A stretch of 48,058 nt of DNA, from positions 2,864 to 50,921 of the forward strand of contig JAAOMT010000174.1 of the NCBI GenBank assembly GCA_016748015.1, in the 5' to 3' direction. Under the pieces are notes generated by a model. The model was not told the origin of the DNA and made no database searches. It worked only from the letters and a program-made list of their open reading frames with translations. This document shows, piece after piece, positions 1 through 9,979 of the stretch; the stretch's first letter is position 1, and every line of letters starts with the position of its first letter. The DNA is from Geosiphon pyriformis. Taxonomy: Eukaryota; Glomeromycota; Glomeromycetes; Archaeosporales; Geosiphonaceae. The position numbers and the translations under genes are program-made.

Positions 1-1427
1 ATTAAAAATTGTAAATTATTCAATAAAAGAAATAAATAGAATTTAGAATAATAAGAAAGACATTTGGAAATTTTAAACTATTTTAATTATATTTTTTTAA
101 AAAAGTTTAAACAACTCAGTCAATAATCAAGTCAACAATTTGTTTTTAAAATAAAATATTATTCTGTATAACTAATATATAGTAACTGAATAAAAAATTA
201 ACTATAATATTAATATTGGCCAATTATTGTTAACAAATCTAAGAAGTTTGGTAAAAAAATTGATTTTTCAATAAAACTTAAAGTGCAAATTATTCTAAAA
301 TATTTTATGCTACAAGATCATTTTTAATAAGAAATAATTGGCAATTTTTACATTCAAATAATAATTATTATTTTATATAAATTTCCAGTAATAACATATT
401 CTTAATTGAAAGTAAAGTATTAAATTGTTTATTTTAAAAGAATTATAAACAAAATCTTAAAATCAAAAAACTTTATTAATTTTAGCAAAAAGATTTTTTT
501 ATAAAACAATATCTTTAAACAAATAAATATTTTATAAGAATCTTGCTAAGATTTTTTTGTTTTTTAAATGTTTTTTGTATTTTAACAAAAACTTCAATTA
601 AATTTTTTCAAAAAAATTTTTTTTTTATATCTAATCTAAAACTTAAAATCTTAGATTTCTTATACAATCTCTTTTTAAAACAATAAATATCAAGTTTCTG
701 TAATTTCAAAAAAATCAAAGTAATACTTGTATATGTTATAAGTTGAAACAGAATTTAATTTGGTTTAGAATCAATTTAAGTTGATTTGAAATTCTAATTC
801 AACTTGAATTAATTCTGAATTATTAATTTAATACTATGTTAATTCTGAATTAACTTAATAAATTATATTATTTAGTCAATTGACCAATAAAAAGTTTTTT
901 TTTTATTAATAAATTATAAATAACTTACTTAAAAAATATTTTCTGACCTTTTTAAAAGCTATTTATTAACTAGAAATAAAAAAACAAGCCAAAACTTTGC
1001 TTTTTTAAAATTACATAAATTAATATATTAAGATATTAAAAATTATTTCTAAAAAAGAAAATTTTAATTTTAAATTAAAGTATTAAATACATACTATTTT
1101 TTATATTACACAAGTTGGAAAACAAAATATATTTTATCTTAAAAAAACAAAAAAACCAATCTGTTTAAAAAAAAATTATATAAAAAATCATGTAAATTTT
1201 ATTTAGAAATAAAACATAAAAAAATGAACAAAACTTATAATATAATATATAATATTAATTTAATTTTTTATATAAATAGATACTAATAATTTTTTATTTA
1301 TAAATTAAAAATAAATATATTTAAGTACTTAAAAATTTAGTAAAACAGTTTTGTTTTTATTATATTAAATATATTAAATAATAATTTTTAATTTAATCAA
1401 TAGCTATAAATCTGATTTTAATAAAGA
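1..1427. other. AT-rich sequence, no gene recognised
   Basis: Very AT-rich sequence with many homopolymer runs and no open frame that resembles a protein. Around 800-860 there is a short repeated motif (TTAATTCTGAATTA, twice). It lies beyond the 3' end of LINE copy 1, so it should be the flank of that insertion, but I cannot define a target-site duplication. Confidence 0.5.
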
Positions 1428-1444
1428 TTTTTTTTTATTAATGT
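1428..1444 (-). mobile_element. 3' tip and poly(A) of LINE copy 1, cut off by element C
   Basis: On the minus strand this reads ACAT, TAAT, then a run of A. LINE copy 2 ends its 3' UTR in the same way (CACTTATTAAATGTAATAAA at 31385-31404, then the rest of the poly(A)). The sequence beyond element C, at 17301 onward, supplies the matching upstream part on the minus strand (CACTTGTAAAACAT). Element C therefore landed a few bases before the poly(A) of LINE copy 1. Confidence 0.75.
1441..1444 (+). repeat. Target-site duplication of element C, left copy (ATGT)
   Basis: ATGT lies directly before the TGTTAT start of the family C LTR. The same four bases follow the inverted LTR end at 17301-17304. 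Four-base duplications are usual for Ty3/gypsy integrases. Confidence 0.75.
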
Positions 1445-2484
1445 TGTTATCTGAGTAAAAAAACCAATCTGAAGTTATAAAAAAATGTGATTAGAACATA
1501 ACATAATACAGAATAGTGTGCAATAATATTGGATAATATATTATAACTTAGAATAGTACAAGATAATATATTATAACATAGGATAACACAGAATAACATG
1601 TAATAACACCAGATAATGTGTTATAATATAGGATAACTAGTAATAATGCCGAAAAACAAAGCAATAACAGAAATAACAAAGCAATAGTTAGCAATAATAA
1701 AACAATCAAAAGCAATTCTATAAAACCAAAAGAATGTATAAAAGTGAGTAGTTATAGAAAATAGAGACAAATAGACAGATAAATACAAATTACTAGACAA
1801 GAATCAAATATTCATATTCCTTTATTATTTATATTCTATATTTTTTTTCTGAAATAAATCAATTATTAAGAAATCAGAATCATGAATTCATGTTCTCAAA
1901 CTTTGTAAAATTTACATAAATTAACCATTGTTTTGTACTTTTGTTCCAGGACAGATGCTCTTAGCATAATCACTTCGAACTATTAACAATTTGGACCAAT
2001 CCCTCTTGATTATGGTAATTGATGATACTAATTCTTTTCTTTCTTTCTTTCTTTTTTTTTTCTTTTTTTTTATTTTTTTATTTTTTTTATTTTTTTGTGG
2101 AGTGACAACATAATAAAATTAACTGTCTGGGAATAGACTTTGTAATAGTCTGGTAAAAGAGGAAAGCTCTTCTTAGGTTTTTGGATATTATCATTATCTT
2201 GATAGCTTACCAGAAGGGTAAAAAGACAACACCAGACCCTAATGACTGTGCTCATTAGCTCAGAGAAGAAAGCTCATCTTTATAAGAAGTTGCAATTAAT
2301 AAGAACCAAAACTCTGTGCCTTATAACCAAAGAACTCAACAAGTAAATTCACAACCAGTAAAATAAGACCTTTAGAGATTGATAATCAAGACTAAGCCAG
2401 CAAAATTATACAAAACACATCTTACCAATAATTGAGAGTACCAAACATTACTATTTTTCTATCCTACCAAATTTACCTATAACA
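1445..2484 (+). repeat. Family C 5' LTR (about 1040 bp)
   Basis: The LTR starts TGTTAT and ends ATAACA, directly before the TTTGGTGCTC primer-site region. Its first part (about 1490-1740) is made of imperfect short repeats with the flavour ATAATRTATTATAACATAGG. The first 490 bp recur inverted at the other end of the element. No second LTR in direct orientation is present. Confidence 0.7.
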
Positions 2485-2496
2485 TTTGGTGCTCTC
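2434..2496 (+). promoter_or_regulatory. U5/PBS complementary stem of family C
   Basis: GAGAGTACCAAA at 2434-2445 inside the LTR is complementary, with one G-T wobble, to TTTGGTGCTCTC at 2485-2496, which follows the LTR. Families A and B have equivalent pairings at the same junction. It could be a U5 stem or part of a self-priming system of the Tf1 kind. Beyond the TGG I see no clear tRNA 3' end match. Confidence 0.5.
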
Positions 2497-2545
2497 TATG
2501 AGGTTATAAATCTATAGAAACAGAACATTCCAGAAATTTACAAAA

Positions 2546-4400
2546 GTAGCAACTATTGGAACAGTAAGAAAGAACCACTCTCCATACAGAAGAGCATTAT
2601 TTCAATACTTTTAAAAAGACTTAGGAATACCAATAGAAACCACTTATGTAGAAAGTGATTTTTGTAACTATATCAATGCAAAAATTGACTGCTTATTAGG
2701 CTGTGCAACTGACACAGGAAGACTTGGAAAACAAATCCATCAAAGGTTATTAGAGTACTCAACAGCCACGACTACTTAAGCAATTGCTGAAACTTTGCGC
2801 ATAATTGATATAGATATTAAATATTACGTGGTAAAACAATTCCCTTAAATACAACAACTAGTGAAATCTGATCCTAAAAAATATGAAGATGAATCCAACA
2901 ATCCCGCAACTGCCCAAGCCAAGTCCATGGTTAACAAAAAACCAAGATTTTTCTTTTCAACAACTTTATCATACTATCAAACACCCCAAAGTAGAATTGT
3001 ATTCAATTCACCTCTGGAAATTCAGTTAGAAACACCACAAACTTCTGAAAATTTACACCTCTGAGGTCAACACAGTTGGACCAAATCATTAGGAAAATAT
3101 GGATTGTTGTTTGGAAATCTCACTCCAACAATTAATAAAACAGATGGAAATATATTGACATAGAAAACACCACCAATCCAACCCTTAACTGAATTATCAA
3201 CTATCTCTTCTGAAAAAACAGCTATCCTCCAGCCTATTGAAAAAATTAACAAAGGGAAACAACCAAAATTAGCACTAGAAAAACACCCTAGCATGCAAAC
3301 ATTAAACTCCTCAGCATCAACCAGTAAGACTTTATCTATTCACCAGATCATGGCTTACTGAAATATTGCCAAATTAGAGAAATTTTTTGGTGAAGAAGAC
3401 AACACATATACATAAATTGCAGAAGCCAAAAAAGCTATTACTGCCAATAATTGAAATGATAATAGAGCCATTCAAGTGTTGCCATTCTTTCTGACTGGAA
3501 TCACAGACTCATGATATCAAAACTTTGCAGAAAAACCAACTAATTTCACTGCCTTTAAACTTGCCTTTTTTGTAATACTTTTATGATCCCAACACTTTTA
3601 TCAGATTACAAAATCAGTTCAGTATCATAAAACAAAAAGATCACAAAGCAGTAACCACTTATTTTGAATAATTCAACTAAATTCTATATCAAATTCAGGT
3701 CATTGAAAAGGACTACTATATTGTGGTGCAAATTTTTAATCAATTTATCAAAGGATTAAAGAGCAGTCTTCTTTGATCTATAAAACTCTGTCATCCAATA
3801 AATCTACAAAAGACAGTTACTTTTGCTTGTAATTTTGAGTCAGCAGAACAAAAGATTAACCATACTTAAGCCATTAATCTGGCTATCAATGGAACATCCA
3901 ATATCAACACAAAAATAACTCAATTAAGTAAGAAATTAACTCAGAAAATTGAGGAATTTTTAGCCAGTACCATAGAACTCTACCAGTTATCACAACAAAG
4001 AAATAGTAATAACAACAGAATTGTCAGCAACAACAACAATCTTGAAAATCCGATCCCCACAATTATTACTATTGCCAGAAACCTGGACATATTGTCCAGG
4101 ACTGCTGTAAAAAAGTAATGGACCAAAATCAAGAAAATCAATATCAGCAATCAAAACATAGTATTCCAATACTCTATGCCTTAATATCAACCATCTTAAT
4201 ACTTATAACAAATTCAGTATACCCAGCAACCATCTCAAAACTATTATCAGTCATTACAGCCAATGGCTTAAGCAGTACTCTAGTACCAAAATCCCATTAA
4301 TAACCAATCTAGACATTATACAATTGATTACAACCAAAGATGAAAGAACTTCAACAACAATCAGATGCCAACTAACAGTGTACTATTGTGATCTTTAAAT
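2546..4400 (+). pseudogene. Decayed gag of element C
   Basis: From a GTA codon at 2546 the frame reads a protein similar in layout to the Gag N-terminus of element A. It is broken by TAA codons that look like former CAA and by frame changes. A zinc-knuckle remnant lies near 4060-4110 (YCQKPGHIVQDC); its first Cys is now Tyr, giving Tyr-X2-Cys-X4-His-X4-Cys. The usual ATG is missing: the frame is open from a stop codon upstream to the conserved start of Gag without one, as in families A and B. Gag would form the virus-like particle and bind the RNA. No frame long enough to make it survives. Confidence 0.65.
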
Positions 4401-4569
4401 TGTAGTAATGCCTTATCTTGACTAGCACCAACCAGATATTCTAACCAAGTCTCATATCTTGGTCTCACTAAAAACCAGAATTTTTATAGCTTTACATCTT
4501 TAAAAGGGAAAGACTCTCAACTCTTTGAGATGAAATCCAACCAACCATACTATTCCACTCACCACTATC

Positions 4570-4761
4570 ACTGAAGATACTATTCTTGCTGCTATCTTTC
4601 CCTTCAATATTGATGGTCTGAACACAAATAGCCTTTTCAGTGGAGCTGCTATAAATTAAAACAAACTAATTACGACTCTGTACACTAATACTAGAGTTAA
4701 AAACATAGACATTAAATTAATTCTTAATAGTAGATCAGCAGGCAGTATAATAATGAAACAA
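4570..4761 (+). pseudogene. Partial protease of element C, ending at a rearrangement junction
   Basis: The frame around 4690-4761 reads IKLILNSRSAGSIIMKQ, which matches the aspartic protease core of element A (LILDSSSAGSIITKQ) and B (LILDSGSAGNIITYQ). The catalytic Asp is Asn here. Homology stops at AAACAA (4756-4761), where the sequence switches into an inverted piece of the element's own LTR. Confidence 0.65.
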
Positions 4762-4907
4762 TGGTTAATTCACATAAATTCTACAAAGTTTGAGAATATG
4801 AATTTGTGATTCTGATTTCTTAATAATTGATTTATTTTAGAAGAGAAATATAGAATATAAATGATAAAGATGTATAAATATTTGATTCTTGTTTAGTAGT
4901 TTGTATT
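4756..4907 (-). repeat. Inverted LTR arm of element C, piece 1
   Basis: This is the reverse complement of about 1783-1934 in the left LTR with small differences. It begins at the junction AAACAATGGTTAA, where protease and LTR share AAACAA as microhomology. A Tc1/mariner insertion interrupts it at 4908. Confidence 0.7.
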
Positions 4908-6266
4908 TACAGAGGGGTATAAAAAGTATTGGACACTTAATATAATATATAAAAAAGACTATATATAGTAATACCATTATCAATTTAAGCCATAATTTTT
5001 TTTATAATTACTTATAGTTATAATCTACAAATCAACATAAATCACATTCTTGTAAAACACAACAGTGGATCATACACATATATATAAAATATCAAACATT
5101 TTTGTTGTGAAAAAATTTACCGCATCAAATGTGTCTTGGAAAAGAACTTTCTGAATACCAAAAAAGAGGGATTATTTCAGCAATAAAGTTAGGACATACA
5201 AACAGTGAGATTTCTATGACTATTGGATGTTCACGTTCTTCTGTAATACGTGTATAGAAGTCATATGAACTAAAAAAACTTCCTAAAAAACAAACGGGCC
5301 AACCACAAATTTTTGACAAACACATACATGAACAACTCAAATATTTAATAATAGAGAATAAAAAAACCTGCTGCCAAACTCTTTCTCAAATACAATTGAA
5401 TTTTATTAAAGATACCAACAAATCTATTTCTATACAAACTATTTGAATTGGTTTAGCTTAAGAAAGACTTCGCTCGTGCATTCCTTGTTTCAAGCCATTA
5501 ATTTCCAAATCAAATAAAGAAAAACATTTACAATGGGCTTGTACTTATGAAAATTGGACAGTAGAAGATTTTAAACAAGTTGTTTGGTCAGATAAATCTA
5601 CATATACACAATTTAGAACTACAGGATTTGGACGTGTATAGCATAAATCTTCCAAAGAGTTTCATAAGAATTGTATTGCAGCCACAGTTAGAAAAAGCTT
5701 TGGTCGCATGTTTTGGGGATGTTTTTCATGGGTTAGTTTGGGTTCTTTAGTTTTTTTGGTTGGTCATATTACTGGAGTTATACACCGTGAAACCTTGGCT
5801 AATTATGCAATTTTTACGGTAAAACTTTATGCAAAAAAAACTAAAAAAAAGTTTTTTTTTCAGAAAGACAATGCACCAATTCACACATCAAAATTCACGC
5901 ATTCTTTTCTTACCTCTTCAAATGTTGAATTACTTCCTTGGCCAGCACAAAGTCCTGATATTACTCCAATAGAAAATCTTTGATCATATATTGAAGTTAA
6001 AATTTGTCAATGTAATTCACAACCCTCAAATATTGTACAATTGGAATGGTGGATTAAGGAAGAATGGGATGCGATATCTGTAAATTACTATTGTAATTTG
6101 ATCAAGTCTATGCCATGTCGAGTTCAAGCTATTCTTGAAGCAAATGGGGGTCAAATAAAATACTAACATGTATTTTAATATAATAATAAAAAATTAACGA
6201 ATTATAAGTTAGTTCTTTTATATAACATATTATAAAAGTGTCCAATACTTTTTATACCCTCCTGTA
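4908..6266 (+). mobile_element. Tc1/mariner element with TA duplications
   Basis: TA at 4908-4909 and 6265-6266 flanks an element of 1355 bp (4910-6264). The terminal inverted repeats are 29 bp (4910-4938 and 6236-6264) with two mismatches and share GGGTATAAAAAGTATTGG. One transposase reading frame runs between them. The insertion splits the inverted LTR arm of element C, and both flanking pieces align without loss to the intact left LTR, which proves the boundaries. Confidence 0.9.
5129..6166 (+). pseudogene. Tc1-type DD34E transposase, broken by five stop codons
   Basis: One reading frame of 346 codons runs from ATG 5129 to TAA 6164-6166 with no frameshift. Its product would cut and paste the element at TA sites. 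The N-terminal third looks like the helix-turn-helix region. The catalytic Asp residues are in WSDKSTY and KDNAPIH, and the Glu is in PDITPIENL, 34 residues after the second Asp, which is the Tc1 spacing. Five in-frame stops remain: TAG after IRV, TGA after TI, TAA after GLA, TAG after GRV and TGA after ENL. The last two stand where Trp is expected, and the TGA after TI probably where Arg was. All are single transitions from sense codons, so this is a recently killed copy. Confidence 0.85.
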
Positions 6267-6510
6267 TTTATCTGTCTGTTTTTATCTTTTACAACTACTT
6301 GCTTTTATACATTCTTTTGGTTTTATATAATTGCTTCTAATTGTTTTGTTATTGTTAACTATTGTTTTATTATTTCTGTTATTGCTTTATTTTTCTATGT
6401 TATTACTAGTTATCCTATATTATAACACATTATCTGGTGTTATTACATATTATTTTGTGTTATTTTACATTATAACATATTATTTTGCACTATCCTAAGT
6501 TATAACATGT
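6267..6510 (-). repeat. Inverted LTR arm of element C, piece 2
   Basis: This is the reverse complement of about 1540-1782 in the left LTR of element C and contains the same imperfect repeats. It continues piece 1 beyond the Tc1 insertion and is itself cut at 6511 by the solo LTR of family A. Confidence 0.7.
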
Positions 6511-6756
6511 TGTTACAAGTGATTATTTGGGATCTCAAATCAAATAACAAACTTATAACTTGGTGCTCAATTGATATGGTGATGTTTGTTTCTAAAGATT
6601 TTGTTGATCTGAAAGTTTTGTTGTGGAGTTTTTTGTATAATAAACAGATATTCAATTGTTATTTATCCAGTAATCTCCCAGAATTGCAATTCCATCAAAT
6701 TTCTTTCTTAGTGTGGTGGCCAGTAATTTGGCAGGGATGCCTTTTTAGTAAGCTAT
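6511..6756 (-). repeat. Solo LTR of family A, right part (minus strand), interrupted by element B
   Basis: It begins TGTTACAAGTGATTATTT, the reverse complement of the end of the element A LTR (38592 backward), and follows that LTR for about 246 bp up to GGTAAGCTAT. Element B then intervenes, and the LTR resumes at 16612. The flank ATGT at 6507-6510 corresponds to ATAT at 17206-17209, probably a duplication with one G-to-A change. The open frame of 93 codons here has no protein meaning. Confidence 0.75.
6753..6756 (-). repeat. Target-site duplication of element B, left copy (CTAT)
   Basis: CTAT before TGTTAC at 6757 is repeated at 16612-16615 after the other end of the element. This is the 4-bp duplication expected of a gypsy integrase. 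Confidence 0.8.
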
Positions 6757-7738
6757 TGTTACTGGAGGTTTTTGGTCTCTTTTCTTAAATGTTGGTAATG
6801 TTGATTTGCTGTGAATTCACGTTTTTAGGAAGTAGTTGAATCTCCAATAACTGAATTTATCTTCAAATTATCTCTTATAATTTGAACTGCTGGACTTATA
6901 AGTGGAATGGCCAATTCCTTGCCAGTTACTTTATGTAGTTACGTTGTAGTAAATGTCAACTTTTTCCCAGAAATTGCTTGTTTGGAAGCTCATTAAAATG
7001 TATAGTTACTTTGCTGTGAAAGTCAACTCTTCTACAAGAATTTTGTCTGTAGGCTACCCTAATGATTGTAATAAGAAAAAAAAAGGAAAATAAAAGAAAT
7101 GTAAAAGAAATAGAATTTTGTCAAGAGAAACGTTTTCTATCCAGGCCTGAAGTCACTAACAGTTTACTGAAATTGGTAGCTAATCAATTTCGAAATATTA
7201 GTTGGGTTTTTGGGAGTTTTTTCAAGTATAATAATTAAAGAATTTGGTTTTTCGAATTTATTTGATATTTATTTCTTTTTGTGTATATAAAAACAGTTTT
7301 TAAGAGATAAATCTAAAGTAAGATACATTTTTTCAAAGAAAGAAGCTCTTCTTTTATACAACTTGTCATAACACTATTCTATGAACTTGAACTTTGCTAT
7401 TTTCTACAATTTCGCTGAACTAAAGATATATTTCAGCAAACTACAAATTATTTTGGCAAACTATTAGATATTTTGGTGAACTATCAATTATTTTGGCAAA
7501 TTTCTACAAATTTCGGCAAACTTCTGAATGTTACATAGTTTGGGGTATTGCATGATTGATCATCACAATTAGGTTACATTTGTGTTGTGTACAATTTGGG
7601 TTATTAATTAAATGATAATTTTGGACATTTTTGCTAATGTAATAAGTGATTATTTGAAATGATAATATATGCTAATTAATGATAGGAATTATAAGATAAT
7701 TTCATGCTAAATAATATCTCTAATTTTGTCTGGTAACA
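6757..7738 (-). repeat. Element B 3' LTR
   Basis: In plus-strand reading it begins TGTTACTGGAGG and ends GGTAACA, giving the 5'-TGTTAC...GTAACA-3' ends typical of LTRs. It differs from the other LTR (15633-16611) mostly by transitions. The end of the third ORF (to 7707) reads into its U3. Confidence 0.88.
7400..7535 (-). repeat. Short tandem repeats in U3 of element B
   Basis: About six imperfect copies of a roughly 22-bp unit built around TTTYGGCAAACTA follow one another here and again in the other LTR at about 16275-16400. They lie in U3, where enhancer elements of LTR promoters sit. Their role is inferred from position only. Confidence 0.6.
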
Positions 7739-8435
7739 TAACCTCCTCCTTAAGACTGAGCTCTGTCAAAGTCCAAGTACTATCTGTTATTTCCAGATAA
7801 TAATCCAAAATTATTGAAGAAATTTGGTCTGAAAATTGTTGAAATTTCAGTTCTGTGAGCTTTCCAATGTATTGAATCTTCAAAAGTTGAAAAATTGGGT
7901 TTTGTAGTATGTTTTCACAGGTGTGGAATAGGTCATAAAGTCTAAGAGCAGCTCTAAGCCTGTAGCAACTGTTTGTTGATCCAGCTGTTGTCTTGAATTT
8001 GTTGTGGAATTGTTTCTGAATAGCTTCTTTTGTGAGGTTTGCTGTTGTAAGTTCCAGTTTCCGTTTATAGAGTGTTTTTTCAATGTGAAAATATCTATAG
8101 ATTGGAGAATATTCAGTGTTTTCCTCATTGAGACACAGTTGAAGTTTTTGTTGAATTGTAGCATTTGGTGGAATACTAATCGGAGTGAGCATTAGGTTTT
8201 CTCTTAAAGCAAGCTTTAAAAGTTCTGGCAGGTGAATTCCAGTATAACTTCTTGTGTTCTTTTTATACGGGTGATATTTTCGTAAATTTGAGGCTAAATT
8301 TGTAACTACTTCTGTTTGGGTATAATTTATGTGGTTTCTAGTAACAATAATAGATAATTCGGGTATTGTTTTTAAAGCTAACATTAGTTTTTGGGATAAT
8401 TGTTGAATGTTTTGAAGAATAGTCATTATAAGCAA
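7707..8435 (-). CDS. Third ORF (accessory protein) of element B, function unknown
   Basis: An uninterrupted frame of 242 codons starts at ATG 8435, about 110 bp after the last integrase-frame stop, runs through the polypurine tract and ends in U3 of the 3' LTR. The protein is rich in Leu, Ile, Gln, Asn and Thr. It has no signal peptide or clear membrane helix, so I see no sign of an envelope protein. It belongs to no family I recognise. A related frame occupies the same slot in element A (45942-46601); the best shared stretch is GKLTELKFQQFSDQISSIIL here against GKITNAQFEELQTQITQVIL there. It is unbroken although gag and pol of the same copy carry many stops, which suggests recent constraint or chance. 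Codon use is AT-rich like the rest of the element. Confidence 0.7.
   Translation of the reverse strand: MLIMTILQNIQQLSQKLMLALKTIPELSIIVTRNHINYTQTEVVTNLASNLRKYHPYKKNTRSYTGIHLPELLKLALRENLMLTPISIPPNATIQQKLQLCLNEENTEYSPIYRYFHIEKTLYKRKLELTTANLTKEAIQKQFHNKFKTTAGSTNSCYRLRAALRLYDLFHTCENILQNPIFQLLKIQYIGKLTELKFQQFSDQISSIILDYYLEITDSTWTLTELSLKEEVMLPDKIRDII
7739..7752 (-). promoter_or_regulatory. Polypurine tract of element B
   Basis: On the minus strand AAGGAGGAGGTTA lies directly before the TGTTAC start of the 3' LTR. Such tracts prime plus-strand DNA synthesis. Element A has AAAGGAGGAAATAA in the same place. In B the tract is also coding sequence of the third ORF. Confidence 0.8.
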
Positions 8436-8544
8436 TTGAAAAAACTAAAAAAATTATTTTTGGTGTATGGATTTTTATGTTATTTTTGTTTTGTTTTTGT
8501 AAGATTGTTTTCTAAATTATAAGAGAATAACTAATAAAATTAAA

Positions 8545-8598
8545 TTAAGTGTTCAGGTTGGAAGGTTGTTCAATGACAACTATTGGTTCTAAGTTTTA
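8545..8598 (-). other. Conserved tail after the integrase stop, element B
   Basis: After TAA at 8598-8596 the integrase frame continues for 16 codons (NLEPIVVIEQPSNLNT) to a second TAA. Element A has the same arrangement: TAA, then DREPIIIIDNNTLN, then TAA. The tail is thus conserved beyond a stop codon that both families share. Either both carry an old CAA-to-TAA change or the first stop is leaky. Confidence 0.5.
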
Positions 8599-9935
8599 GG
8601 GAATATCTTCGGAACTGACCAAAGGGGAATGTGTACCAATTTGTGAAATTAATAGTTCAGGATTGTTTCTGGAATAATAGTGTTTCAAACAATCTCCATA
8701 TGCAACTTTTGCTAGGATTTTGTTATCAAGTCTTAACTTGTATGATCCATTGCTTAGGACTTCATGGATAAAGAATGGTCCATCCCATTTATTTTCAAAT
8801 TTTCTACTCCATTGTTTTTCAGCTTTAGTTCTGTGTAAGAGAACTTTGTTTCCAATTTTGAATTTATTGGTGACTGAAGGCAATTTGTCATCATGCTGTT
8901 CTTTTTGTTGAGCTTAGGAGTGTTCAATATGGGTGGCTACTATTCGTCATTTTCCTTCCAATGTGCTATGCAGAGTGTAAGCTCTTCGCTGAAGCATTTC
9001 TTGGAAATTGTTTTCATCGATTGGTTGTGCTGGATATGTTTCCACTGTAAAACTAATTGGTAAAATTGCCATCCTTCCATAAGTTAAATCAAATGGTGTG
9101 TGTTTCATGATATCTTGTTTTAATGTCTTATATGCTAGTAATACTGATGGAATAAAAAGATCCCATTCTTGCTTAAAATTGGTTGAGACTTTGGCTAATG
9201 ACTTACACAATATTCTGTTAAAATGTTCCACAAATCTGTTTGTTTGTGGATCATAGGGCGAAGACAGAGGTCTTTTGACATTGAATTGTTCACAAATTTC
9301 TTGTATCAGGTTGTTCACAAAGTGTGTTCTCTGATCGGATAAAAGTTCAATTGGACATCCATGTCTACAAATGATGTCTTCGTAGATGAAATTTGCTACT
9401 GATTTTGCATCTGTTCGTTGAATGGCTCTGGCTTCAGGCCATTTAGTAAGATAGTTTACAGTTACTGCAATATAATGGTTTTCTTGAGTGGTAATAGATA
9501 GTGGTCCGACTAAATCAATACCAACTCTGTCAAAAGGCTGTCCAACTTTGATTGGATTTAAAGATTCTGTAGAGCGAGTTTCTTCTCTTCTTTGACAACT
9601 ATCACAAGATTCGACATATTCGTGAATGTCTTTTCTTATTCGAGACCAAAAGTAGTATTCTAGTGTTCTTTGGGTGGTGCTATCTTTTCCGAAGTGTGCT
9701 GATAAAGGATCTGAGTGCATATTGTATAAAATGGTCTCTTTTTCCTGTTCTTGTATTAATCTGAGTGGTTTGGTTGGGTTTTTGAAATTTCAATGATAGA
9801 TAATGTTGTTGTGTAGAAAATATTGTTTGGCTTGTTGTTGTAACCAATGTTTTTTGTCTGGGGACCAATCTGTTGGGATTGTTAATGTCTCCAAATATTG
9901 TTTGAGATTGTTGTAGTTTTTGGAGTTCATTGTTT
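8596..9935 (-). pseudogene. Integrase of element B
   Basis: This region would insert the cDNA into the genome. It reads, in order, a zinc-binding HHCC segment (HSDPLSAHFG ... CDSCQRR), a catalytic core with Asp in GIDLVGPL, Asp in LLSDQRTHF and Glu in RFVEHFN (35 residues between the last two), and a C-terminal GPY/F-type domain (KWDGPFFIHEVLSNGSYKL). The usual SDRGTHF box is altered. A stop and a short non-matching stretch at about 8884-8946 separate core and C-terminal domain, and a frame change near 9940 separates it from RNase H. Not functional as it stands. Confidence 0.88.
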
Positions 9936-9979
9936 GTTGTTTTGATGCTGTTAATTCAAATGGGTGTTGGTTTTGTTTT

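Noticed and set aside
1445-4907. Element C as an ordinary retrotransposon with two direct LTRs
   Set aside because: The right-hand LTR piece is in inverted orientation and covers only the first 490 bp; no direct second LTR exists.
6507-6788. 93-codon open frame on the plus strand
   Set aside because: It lies across the end of the solo LTR of family A and the start of the element B LTR; no homologue and no coding pattern.
7707-8435. Envelope gene
   Set aside because: The position fits, but there is no signal peptide, no membrane anchor and no Cys pattern of an envelope protein.
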